The notes under the pieces are model-generated. The model worked only from the letters and a program-made list of their open reading frames with translations, had not been told where the DNA came from and did no database searches. Both the position numbers and the translations under genes were made by a program. 48,684 nucleotides of DNA, taken from contig JAUCBJ010004280.1 in NCBI GenBank assembly GCA_032718475.1, forward strand, positions 1 to 48,684. Direction: 5' to 3'. Below are positions 32,451-43,587 of this stretch, one piece after another. The stretch comes from Nemertoderma westbladi. Lineage: Eukaryota; Xenacoelomorpha; Nemertodermatida; Nemertodermatidae. Numbering within the stretch: position 1 is the stretch's first letter; every line of letters begins with the position of its first letter.

Positions 32451-33841
32451 TTTAAGGATTCCGTTAACTATTTTGTACAATTAGTGTTACAATAGTATGT
32501 ATATTCATATTGTATGGATACAATAATACAAACTAAATAATTTGCTGATTTGAAAAATATTATTTTCAGCCATTGGGTTGATAAATAAATCCGTAAAAAA
32601 CCCGTATAAATATAAAATAAATCCGTACATGACATTAAAGTGACTGTTGAATTTCTGGTATATATTTTAAATGTCAAATCCTGGATACTGATTGGCTAAC
32701 AAGTAGCGTTACATTCGAGACAACGAGTTAGATTGTGGGCGTTTTGTGAAATGAAGGTTGCTGATTGGCTAACAAGTAGCGTTACACCAGGGACAAAATG
32801 TTACATTGTGGACATTAATTTTTCGCGAATGAAACCTTACGACTTTACTAAAAAAACGGCCCACTAGTGTATTCGAAATCGCCTCATCGAGAGCTCTCGA
32901 AATATGTATATATTTATATGGTTTTGACAAAAAAAAATTTGACAATTTTTTCTCAAAATTTTGGCCACTTTTTGTGAGAACAACCCGCGCCGCCAATCAA
33001 TCTGATTTTATGATGTTAGGCGTTTTCTGGGACGCTAATCATGCATATATGACACTCAAAAATATTGTATCGGATTCATTGATTGCTGATGTGCCAAAGT
33101 GGGACGAAAAATACAAGTATCAAAAATTGGTAATAAATTTGATGGTTACACTAACATAAAATATTTTTGCCAAGTTCTATCGTGATCAGGGACCTCGAAA
33201 ACCAATATAGCTTCTGAAGTATCCAACCAAATTCAATATTTGGCGTTTGAATTTTTGTGCTACTTGTATTTTTCGTCCCACCAGAAAAGCACCAAAAAAC
33301 TAGTTGCGTTACCACGTAAGATTTTTAACGACTTGTATCGTGCTCAGCGACCTTAGAATCCAGTATAGCTTCAGAATTACCCAACCAAATGCGAAATTTA
33401 ATAGTATTAAATTTTTGTACTTATCCTTTTCGTCCTGGTGCACCAGAATCGCACCAAACTTCATGGTTGTATTACCAGAAATATTTCTACTACTTTCAAC
33501 GCTATCAGCGACCTCTAAAATCCATATACCTTCAAAATTATCCATCCAAACCAAACACAATATTTTTGTTTTAAATTGTATCTCGAAAACACTTACACCT
33601 TTTCCTTATCTTCAAACTTGTAATTTTTCAGCCAAAATCTAAAAACTTTCTTTGTAAAAATAGCCCGGGTGTGATTGGGTTAAAACCTTGAAGTTCAATC
33701 CATACAGTGAAACTTAGAAGTGCTCGTATTTAATTGTTATTTGCGTGTATTTTACCTTGAAGAGGAATTATTTTGATTGCGTCGTGCAAGTAGATTTATA
33801 TTTTTTATGTAATACATTAAAGTTTATTTATTACTTTCTAG
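32451..33841. other. Intron 8, distal part with diverged repeats
   Basis: GATTGGCTAACAAGTAGCGT occurs twice (32690 and 32762). Three diverged copies of a segment of about 155 bases (TCGTGATCAGGGACC, TCGTGCTCAGCGACC, ACGCTATCAGCGACC) lie at about 33180, 33338 and 33500. GGGACGAAAAATACAAGTA at 33100 has an inverted partner at 33251-33280. No coding content was recognised. The interval ends in the e9 acceptor ATTACTTTCTAG. Confidence 0.5.
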
Positions 33842-34075
33842 TTTGGCGTGACGTCAGTTAATAATAGCAACGGTGACGTAGAGCTTTACTGGGCAGCTCC
33901 TGAGTCTCCTAACGGTGTTATTATTTCCTTTACTATCTATTACGCCTACAATGAAACAGACGGGACTCAATCCAACTCAGCTAAAACTCTTTGTATCTCC
34001 TACCCAGAATACGTAGCCAATAAACGTCGTATACTTGTCAGCAATCTAGAGGCTGGCAAACTATACACATTTATG
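33842..34075 (+). CDS. Receptor exon e9: most of FnIII-3
   Basis: The acceptor is TTACTTTCTAG and the donor is TTTATG|GTTAGT. It is 78 whole codons, phase 0 to phase 0. It reads VELYWAAPESPNGVIISFTI, CISYPEYVANK and ILVSNLEAGKLYTFM. The pattern V-x-L-x-W-x-x-P-x-x-P-N-G-x-I-x-x-F-x-I, with a cysteine and then L-x-x-G-x-x-Y-x-F-x, is a clear FnIII domain and matches the membrane-proximal third domain of insulin receptors. Confidence 0.95.
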
Positions 34076-34319
34076 GTTAGTCTGCAAGCCACTTTATTAT
34101 TATAAGATTATGTAGCAATTAAAATATTTCCGGTTGCTAAGGTAAACTTCTTTCATATTCTAATAACTATAAGCTTTGATTTACTATAAATATACTACCT
34201 TTGTGATAATATGAACTGTGATAATGAGTACACACCTAACATAATAATTCGATTACAAACAAGTAGTTATTTTTTTATTCCAACTTTACAATGAGTTCAT
34301 TTTATCATTTGTTCATCAG
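34076..34319. other. Intron 9
   Basis: A 244-base AT-rich intron without repeats, donor GTTAGT, acceptor TTTGTTCATCAG. Confidence 0.7.
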
Positions 34320-34659
34320 GTTCGGTCTAAGACGCTTGGAGGTGAAGGCACATGGAGTGAGCCCTTCGAATTGAGGATTCCCGAAGACCCTGGCGACGGC
34401 ATCAACCTACCCGTGGTGGTTGGTTGTTCGGTCGCCGGGGCTCTCGTCTTTATTGTCCTGGTCATCACGGCGGTTCTCCTCTATATTCGCAAACGTTACA
34501 TCGATAAGACTCTACCGAACGGCGTTCTCTACGCCAGCGTCAATCCGGAGTATATGAGTACCGCAGACGTTTACGTTCCCGATAGTTGGGAGGTGCCTCG
34601 CGAAAAGATTAACTTACTCAAGGAATTAGGCACTGGTAGCTTTGGGATGGTCTGGGAAG
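34320..34659 (+). CDS. Receptor exon e10: FnIII-3 end, transmembrane, NPEY, glycine loop
   Basis: The acceptor is TTGTTCATCAG and the donor is GGGAAG|GTTGGT. It closes FnIII-3 (GEGTWSEPFELRIPE), then gives a transmembrane helix of about 27 residues at 34407-34487 (LPVVVGCSVAGALVF and on), followed by the stop-transfer RKR. The juxtamembrane region contains NPEY (34542-34553), the site for PTB-domain adaptors of the IRS and Shc type in this family. VPDSWEVPREKI leads into the kinase, whose glycine loop [12 protein letters not shown] is at the very end. The last 34 bases and the donor are the founding unit of the 49-bp array that follows. If splicing at the first donor fails, the frame meets TAA four codons later (GWFI). 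Confidence 0.97.
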
Positions 34660-37600
34660 GTTGGTTTATATAAGTTAGGCACTGTCAGCTTTGGGATGGT
34701 CTGGGAAGGTTGGTTTATATAAGTTAGGCACTGTCAGCTTTGGGATGGTCTGGGAAGGTTGGTTTATATAAGTTAGGCACTGGTAGCTTTGGGATGGTCT
34801 GGGAAGGTTGGTTTATATAAGTTAGGCACTGGTAGCTTTGGGATGGTCTGGGAAGGTTGGTTTATATAAGTTAGGCACTGGTAGCTTTGGGATGGTCTGG
34901 GAAGGTTGGTTTATATAAGTTAGGTACTCATAGCTTTGGGATGGTCTGGGAAGGTTGGTTTATATAAGTTAGGCACCGGTAGCTTTGGGATGGTCTGGGA
35001 AGGTTGGTTTATATAAGTTAGGCACTCATAGCTTTGGGATGGTCTGGGAAGGTTGGTTTATATAAGTTAGGCACTCATAGCTTTGGGATGGTCTGGGAAG
35101 GTTGGTTTACATAAGTTAGGCACTGGTAGCTTTGGGATGGTCTGGGAAGGTTGGTTTATATAAATTAGGCACTGGTAGCTTTGGGATGGTCTGGGAAGGT
35201 TGGTTTATATAAGTTAGGCACTGGTAGCTTTGGGATGGTCTGGGAAGGTTGGTTTATATAAGTTAGGCACTCATAGCTTTGGGATGGTCTGGGAAGGTTG
35301 GTTTACATAAGTTAGGCACTGGTAGCTTTGGGATGGTCTGGGAAGGTTGGTTTATATAAATTAGGCACTGGTAGCTTTGGGATGGTCTGGGAAGGTTGGT
35401 TTATATAAGTTAGGCACTGGTAGCTTTGGGATGGTCTGGGAAGGTTGGTTTATATAAGTTAGGCACTCATAGCTTTGGGATGGTCTGGGAAGGTTGGTTT
35501 ATATAAGTTAGGCACTCATAGCTTTGGGATGGTCTGGGAAGGTTGGTTTATATAAATTAGGCACTGGTAGCTTTGGGATGGTCTGGGAAGGTTGGTTTAT
35601 ATAAGTTAGGCACTCATAGCTTTGGGATGGTCTGGGAAGGTTGGTTTATATAAATTAGGCACTGGTAGCTTTGGGATGGTCTGGGAAGGTTGGTTTATAT
35701 AAGTTAGGCACTCATAGCTTTGGGATGGTCTGGGAAGGTTGGTTTATATAAATTAGGCACTGGTAGCTTTGTGATGGTCTGGGAAGGTTGGTTTATATAA
35801 GTTAGGCACTGGTAGCTTTGGGATGGTCTGGGAAGGTTGGTTTATATAAGTTAGGCACTCATAGCTTTGGGATGGTCTGGGAAGGTTGGTTTATATAAGT
35901 TAGGCACTGTTAGCTTTGTGATGGTCTGGGAAGGTTGGTTTATATAAGTTAGGCACTCATAGCTTTGGGATGGTCTGGGAAGGTTGGTTTATATAAATTA
36001 GGCACTGGTAGCTTTGGGATGGTCTGGGAAGGTTGGTTTATATAAGTTAGGCACTCATAGCTTTGGGATGGTCTGGGAAGGTTGGTTTATATAAATTAGG
36101 CACTGGTAGCTTTGGGATGGTCTGGGAAGGTTGGTTTATATAAGTTAGGCACTCATAGCTTTGGGATGGTCTGGGAAGGTTGGTTTATATAAATTAGGCA
36201 CTGGTAGCTTTGGGATGGTCTGGGAAGGTTGGTTTATATAAGTTAGGCACTCATAGCTTTGGGATGGTCTGGGAAGGTTGGTTTATATAAGTTAGGCACT
36301 CGTAGCTTTGGGATGGTCTGGGAAGGTTGGTTTATATAAGTTAGGCACTCATAGCTTTGGGATGGTCTGGGAAGGTTGGTTTATATAAGTTAGGCACTGG
36401 TAGCTTTGGGATGGTCTGGGAAGGTTGGTTTATATAAGTTAGGCACTGGTAGCTTTGGGATGGTCTGGGAAGGTTGGTTTATATAAGTTAGGCACTCATA
36501 GCTTTGGGATGGTCTGGGAAGGTTGGTTTATATAAGTTAGGCACTCGTAGCTTTGGGATGGTCTGGGAAGGTTGGTTTATATAAGTTAGGCACTCATAGC
36601 TTTGGGATGGTCTGGGAAGGTTGGTTTATATAAGTTAGGCACTCATAGCTTTGGGATGGTCTGGGAAGGTTGGTTTATATAAGTTAGGCACTGGTAGCTT
36701 TGGGATGGTCTGGGAAGGTTGGTTTATATAAGTTAGGCACTCATAGCTTTGGGATGGTCTGGGAAGGTTGGTTTATATAAGTTAGGCACTCATAGCTTTG
36801 GGATGGTCTGGGAAGGTTGGTTTATATAAGTTAGGCACTCATAGCTTTGGGATGGTCTGGGAAGGTTGGTTTATATAAGTTAGGCACTCATAGCTTTGGG
36901 ATGGTCTGGGAAGGTTGGTTTATATAAGTTAGGCACTCATAGCTTTGGGATGGTCTGGGAAGGTTGGTTTATATAAGTTAGGCACTCATAGCTTTGGGAT
37001 GGTCTGGGAAGGTTGGTTTATATAAGTTAGGCACTCATAGCTTTGGGATGGTCTGGGAAGGTTGGTTTATATAAATTAGGCACTGGTAGCTTTGGGATGG
37101 TCTGGGAAGGTTGGTTTATATAAGTTAGGCACTCATAGCTTTGGGATGGTCTGGGAAGGTTGGTTTATATAAATTAGGCACTGGTAGCTTTGGGATGGTC
37201 TGGGAAGGTTGGTTTATATAAGTTAGGCACTCATAGCTTTGGGATGGTCTGGGAAGGTTGGTTTATATAAGTTAGGCACTCATAGCTTTGGGATGGTCTG
37301 GGAAGGTTGGTTTATATAAGTTAGGCACTCATAGCTTTGGGATGGTCTGGGAAGGTTGGTTTATATAAGTTAGGCACTGGTAGCTTTGGGATGGTCTGGG
37401 AAGGTTGGTTTATATAAGTTAGGCACTGGTAGCTTTGGGATGGTCTGGGAAGGTTGGTTTACATAAGTTAGGCACTGGTAGCTTTGGGATGGTCTGGGAA
37501 GGTTGGTTTATATAAGTTAGGCACTCATAGCTTTGGGATGGTCTGGGAAGGTTGGTTTATATAAGTTAGGCACTGTCAGCTTTGGGATGGTCTGGGAAGG

Positions 37601-40600
37601 TTGGTTTATATAAGTTAGGCACTGTCAGCTTTGGGATGGTCTGGGAAGGTTGGTTTATATAAGTTAGGCACTCATAGCTTTGGGATGGTCTGGGAAGGTT
37701 GGTTTATATAAGTTAGGCACTGTCAGCTTTGGGATGGTCTGGGAAGGTTGGTTTATATAAGTTAGGCACTGGTAGCTTTGGGATGGTCTGGGAAGGTTGG
37801 TTTATATAAGTTAGGCACTGGTAGCTTTGGGATGGTCTGGGAAGGTTGGTTTATATAAGTTAGGCACTGTTAGCTTTGGGATGGTCTGGGAAGGTTGGTT
37901 TATATAAGTTAGGCACTCGTAGCTTTGGGATAGTCTGGGGATGTTGGTTTATATAAGTTAGGCACTGGTAGCTTTGGGATGGTCTGGGAAGGTTGGTTTA
38001 TATAAGTTAGGCACTGGTAGCTTTGGGATGGTCTGGGAAGGTTGGTTTATATAAATTAGGCACTGGTAGCTTTGGGATGGTCTGGGGATGTTGGTTTATA
38101 TAAGTTAGGCACTGGTAGCTTTGGGATGGTCTGGGAAGGTTGGTTTATATAAGTTAGGCACTGGTAGCTTTGGGATGGTCTGGGAAGGTTGGTTTATATA
38201 AGTTAGGCACTGGTAGCTTTGGGATGGTCTGGGAAGGTTGGTTTATATAAGTTAGGCACTGGTCGCTTTGGGATGGTCTGGGAAGGTTGGTTTATATAAG
38301 TTAGGCACTGGTAGCTTTGGGATGGTCTGGGAAGGTTGGTTTATATAAGTTAGGCACTCATAGCTTTGGGATGGTCTGGGAAGGTTGGTTTATATAAGTT
38401 AGGCACCGGTAGCTTTGGGATGGTCTGGGAAGGTTGGTTTATATAAGTTAGGCACTCGTAGCTTTGGGATGGTCTGGGAAGGTTGGTTTATATAAGTTAG
38501 GCACTCATAGCTTTGGGATGGTCTGGGAAGGTTGGTTTATATAAGTTAGGCACCGGTAGCTTTGGGATGGTCTGGGAAGGTTGGTTTATATAAGTTAGGC
38601 ACTGGTAGCTTTGGGATGGTCTGGGAAGGTTGGTTTATATAAGTTAGGCACTCATAGCTTTGGGATGGTCTGGGAAGGTTGGTTTATATAAGTTAGGCAC
38701 TCGGTAGCTTTGGGATGGTCTGGGAAGGTTGGTTTATATAAGTTAGGCACTGGTAGCTTTGGGATGGTCTGGGAAGGTTGGTTTATATAAGTTAGGCACT
38801 GGTAGCTTTGGGATGGTCTGGGAAGGTTGGTTTATATAAGTTAGGCACTGGTAGCTTTGGGATGGTCTGGGAAGGTTGGTTTATATAAGTTAGGCACTGG
38901 TAGCTTTGGGATGGTCTGGGAAGGTTGGTTTATATAAGTTAGGCACTGGTAGCTTTGGGATGGTCTGGGAAGGTTGGTTTATATAAGTTAGGCACTGGTA
39001 GCTTTGGGATGGTCTGGGAAGGTTGGTTTATATAAGTTAGGCACTGGTAGCTTTGGGATGGTCTGGGAAGGTTGGTTTATATAAGTTAGGCACTCGGTAG
39101 CTTTGGGATGGTCTGGGAAGGTTGGTTTATATAAGTTAGGCACTGGTAGCTTTGGGATGGTCTGGGAAGGTTGGTTTATATAAGTTAGGCACTGGTAGCT
39201 TTGGGATGGTCTGGGAAGGTTGGTTTATATAAGTTAGGCACTCATAGCTTTGGGATGGTCTGGGAAGGTTGGTTTATATAAGTTAGGCACTGGTAGCTTT
39301 GGGATGGTCTGGGAAGGTTGGTTTATATAAGTTAGGCACTCATAGCTTTGGGATGGTCTGGGAAGGTTGGTTTATATAAGTTAGGCACTGGTAGCTTTGG
39401 GATGGTCTGGGAAGGTTGGTTTATATAAGTTAGGCACCGGTAGCTTTGGGATGGTCTGGGAAGGTTGGTTTATATAAGTTAGGCACTGGTAGCTTTGGGA
39501 TGGTCTGGGAAGGTTGGTTTATATAAGTTAGGCACTGGTAGCTTTGGGATGGTCTGGGAAGGTTGGTTTATATAAGTTAGGCACTGGTAGCTTTGGGATG
39601 GTCTGGGAAGGTTGGTTTATATAAGTTAGGCACTCATAGCTTTGGGATGGTCTGGGAAGGTTGGTTTATATAAGTTAGGCACTGGTAGCTTTGGGATGGT
39701 CTGGGAAGGTTGGTTTATATAAGTTAGGCACTCGTAGCTTTGGGATGGTCTGGGAAGGTTGGTTTATATAAGTTAGGCACTCATAGCTTTGGGATGGTCT
39801 GGGAAGGTTGGTTTATATAAGTTAGGCACTCGTAGCTTTGGGATGGTCTGGGAAGGTTGGTTTATATAAGTTAGGCACTCATAGCTTTGGGATGGTCTGG
39901 GAAGGTTGGTTTATATAAGTTAGGCACTGGTAGCTTTGGGATGGTCTGGGAAGGTTGGTTTATATAAGTTAGGCACTCATAGCTTTGGGATGGTCTGGGA
40001 AGGTTGGTTTATATAAGTTAGGCACTCGTAGCTTTGGGATGGTCTGGGAAGGTTGGTTTATATAAGTTAGGCACTCGTAGCTTTGGGATGGTCTGGGAAG
40101 GTTGGTTTATATAAGTTAGGCACTGGTAGCTTTGGGATGGTCTGGGAAGGTTGGTTTATATAAGTTAGGCACTGGTAGCTTTGGGATGGTCTGGGAAGGT
40201 TGGTTTATATAAGTTAGGCACTGGTAGCTTTGGGATGGTCTGGGAAGGTTGGTTTATATAAGTTAGGCACTGGTAGCTTTGGGATGGTCTGGGAAGGTTG
40301 GTTTATATAAGTTAGGCACTGGTAGCTTTGGGATGGTCTGGGAAGGTTGGTTTATATAAGTTAGGCACTGGTAGCTTTGGGATGGTCTGGGAAGGTTGGT
40401 TTATATAAGTTAGGCACTGGTAGCTTTGGGATGGTCTGGGAAGGTTGGTTTATATAAGTTAGGCACTGGTAGCTTTGGGATGGTCTGGGAAGGTTGGTTT
40501 ATATAAGTTAGGCACTCATAGCTTTGGGATGGTCTGGGAAGGTTGGTTTATATAAGTTAGGCACTGGTAGCTTTGGGATGGTCTGGGAAGGTTGGTTTAT

Positions 40601-42975
40601 ATAAGTTAGGCACTGGTAGCTTTGGGATGGTCTGGGAAGGTTGGTTTATATAAGTTAGGCACTGGTAGCTTTGGGATGGTCTGGGAAGGTTGGTTTATAT
40701 AAGTTAGGCACTGGTAGCTTTGGGATGGTCTGGGAAGGTTGGTTTATATAAGTTAGGCACTGGTAGCTTTGGGATGGTCTGGGAAGGTTGGTTTATATAA
40801 GTTAGGCACTGGTAGCTTTGGGATGGTCTGGGAAGGTTGGTTTATATAAGTTAGGCACTGGTAGCTTTGGGATGGTCTGGGAAGGTTGGTTTATATAAGT
40901 TAGGCACTCATAGCTTTGGGATGGTCTGGGAAGGTTGGTTTATATAAGTTAGGCACTGGTAGCTTTGGGATGGTCTGGGAAGGTTGGTTTATATAAGTTA
41001 GGCACTCATAGCTTTGGGATGGTCTGGGAAGGTTGGTTTATATAAGTTAGGCACTGGTAGCTTTGGGATGGTCTGGGAAGGTTGGTTTATATAAGTTAGG
41101 CACTGGTAGCTTTGGGATGGTCTGGGAAGGTTGGTTTATATAAGTTAGGCACTGGTAGCTTTGGGATGGTCTGGGAAGGTTGGTTTATATAAGTTAGGCA
41201 CTCGTAGCTTTGGGATGGTCTGGGAAGGTTGGTTTATATAAGTTAGGCACTGGTAGCTTTGGGATGGTCTGGGAAGGTTGGTTTATATAAGTTAGGCACT
41301 GGTAGCTTTGGGATGGTCTGGGAAGGTTGGTTTATATAAGTTAGGCACTGTTAGCTTTGGGATGGTCTGGGAAGGTTGGTTTATATAAGTTAGGCACTGG
41401 TAGCTTTGGGATGGTCTGGGAAGGTTGGTTTATATAAGTTAGGCACTCATAGCTTTGGGATGGTCTGGGAAGGTTGGTTTATATAAGTTAGGCACTGGTA
41501 GCTTTGGGATGGTCTGGGAAGGTTGGTTTATATAAGTTAGGCACTCGTAGCTTTGGGATGGTCTGGGAAGGTTGGTTTATATAAGTTAGGCACTCATAGC
41601 TTTGGGATGGTCTGGGAAGGTTGGTTTATATAAGTTAGGCACTGGTAGCTTTGGGATGGTCTGGGAAGGTTGGTTTATATAAGTTAGGCACTGGTAGCTT
41701 TGGGATGGTCTGGGAAGGTTGGTTTATATAAGTTAGGCACTGGTAGCTTTGGGATGGTCTGGGAAGGTTGGTTTATATAAGTTAGGCACTGGTAGCTTTG
41801 GGATGGTCTGGGAAGGTTGGTTTATATAAGTTAGGCACTGGTAGCTTTGGGATGGTCTGGGAAGGTTGGTTTATATAAGTTAGGCACTGGTAGCTTTGGG
41901 ATGGTCTGGGAAGGTTGGTTTATATAAGTTAGGCACTGGTAGCTTTGGGATGGTCTGGGAAGGTTGGTTTATATAAGTTAGGCACTCATAGCTTTGGGAT
42001 GGTCTGGGAAGGTTGGTTTATATAAGTTAGGCACCGGTAGCTTTGGGATGGTCTGGGAAGGTTGGTTTATATAAGTTAGGCACTGTCAGCTTTGGGATGG
42101 TCTGGGAAGGTTGGTTTATATAAGTTAGGCACCGGTAGCTTTGGGATGGTCTGGGAAGGTTGGTTTATATAAGTTAGGCACTGGTAGCTTTGGGATGGTC
42201 TGGGAAGGTTGGTTTATATAAGTTAGGCACTCATAGCTTTGGGATGGTCTGGGAAGGTTGGTTTATATAAGTTAGGCACTCATAGCTTTGGGATGGTCTG
42301 GGAAGGTTGGTTTATATAAGTTAGGCACTCATAGCTTTGGGATGGTCTGGGAAGGTTGGTTTATATAAGTTAGGCACTGGTAGCTTTGGGATGGTCTGGG
42401 AAGGTTGGTTTATATAAGTTAGGCACTCATAGCTTTGGGATGGTCTGGGAAGGTTGGTTTATATAAGTTAGGCACTGGTAGCTTTGGGATGGTCTGGGAA
42501 GGTTGGTTTATATAAGTTAGGCACTGGTAGCTTTGGGATGGTCTGGGAAGGTTGGTTTATATAAGTTAGGCACTCATAGCTTTGGGATGGTCTGGGAAGG
42601 TTGGTTTATATAAGTTAGGCACTCGTAGCTTTGGGATGGTCTGGGAAGGTTGGTTTATATAAGTTAGGCACTCATAGCTTTGGGATGGTCTGGGAAGGTT
42701 GGTTTATATACGTTAGGCACTGGTAGCTTTGGGATGGTCTGGGAAGGTTGGTTTATATAAGTTAGGCACTCATAGCTTTGGGATGGTCTGGGAAGGTTGG
42801 TTTATATAAGTTAGGCACTCATAGCTTTGGGATGGTCTGGGAAGGTTGGTTTATATAAGTTAGGCACTCGTAGCTTTGGGATGGTCTGGGAAGGTTGGTT
42901 TATATAAGTTAGGCACTGGTAGCTTTGGGATGGTCTGGGAAGGTTGGTTTATATAAGTTAGGCACTGGTAGCTTT
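34626..42975 (+). repeat. 49-bp array of exon end plus 5' splice site, 170 periods
   Basis: Each unit consists of 34 bases matching the end of e10 (TTAGGCACTGGTAGCTTTGG then GATGGTCTGGGAAG) plus the first 15 intron bases GTTGGTTTATATAAG. Start-to-start distance from first to last unit is 8332 bases, i.e. 170 periods of 49 with two single-base insertions (ACTCGGTAG near 38700 and 39092). The array makes up essentially the whole of intron 10 and ends 16 bases before the e11 acceptor. Most variation is confined to the bases before AGC: GGT, CAT, CGT, GTC or GTT. Every unit keeps GGAAG|GTTGGT apart from two with GGGGATGTTGG. Confidence 0.98.
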
Positions 42976-42991
42976 TATGATACTATTTCAG

Positions 42992-43587
42992 GTGTATACC
43001 ATTCTCCCGATAATGAGGTCATCGGCGTTGCCGTCAAAACCGTCAACGAAAATGCATCGGTTCGCGACCGTATCGAATTCCTTAACGAAGCCTCCGTGAT
43101 GAAGTCCTTCGATTGCTATCACGTGGTTAAACTCGTGGGGGTCGTTAGTAAAGGCCAACCCACTCTGGTGGTTATGGAGTTGATGCTCCAAGGCGATCTC
43201 AAAAACTATCTGCGTTCGTTGCGGGATCTCGATTCCGATATTAAACTGAAACTCTCCGTGGCCATCAACTGGTCCGGCCAGATCGCCGATGGGATGGCCT
43301 ACCTCGCCGCCAAGAAGTTTGTCCATCGCGATCTCGCCGCGAGGAACTGCATGGTCGCCGACCAGTTTACCGTGAAGATCGGAGACTTCGGGATGACTCG
43401 GGATATTTACGAGACGGACTATTACCGGAAGGGCGGCAAGGGTTTGCTACCGGTCCGCTGGATGGCCCCCGAGTCCCTCAAGGACGGAGTGTTCGCGTGG
43501 CACAGCGATGTCTGGAGTTACGGCATCGTTCTCTGGGAGATGGCCACCTTGGCTTCCCAACCATACCAGGGACTCAGTAACGAACAG
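42992..43587 (+). CDS. Receptor exon e11: tyrosine kinase core
   Basis: The acceptor is TGATACTATTTCAG and the donor is GAACAG|GTTAGT. With one base from e10 it starts [12 protein letters not shown]. Visible kinase elements, in order: VAVKTVNE with the ATP-binding lysine; the [11 protein letters not shown] helix; the [11 protein letters not shown] hinge; the catalytic loop [12 protein letters not shown] in [20 protein letters not shown], with the three activation-loop tyrosines of insulin receptors; [15 protein letters not shown]; and [20 protein letters not shown] near the end. All catalytic residues are present, so the kinase should be active. A 596-base uninterrupted exon covers what several exons cover in vertebrates. 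The last 39 bases seed the following array. Confidence 0.98.
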
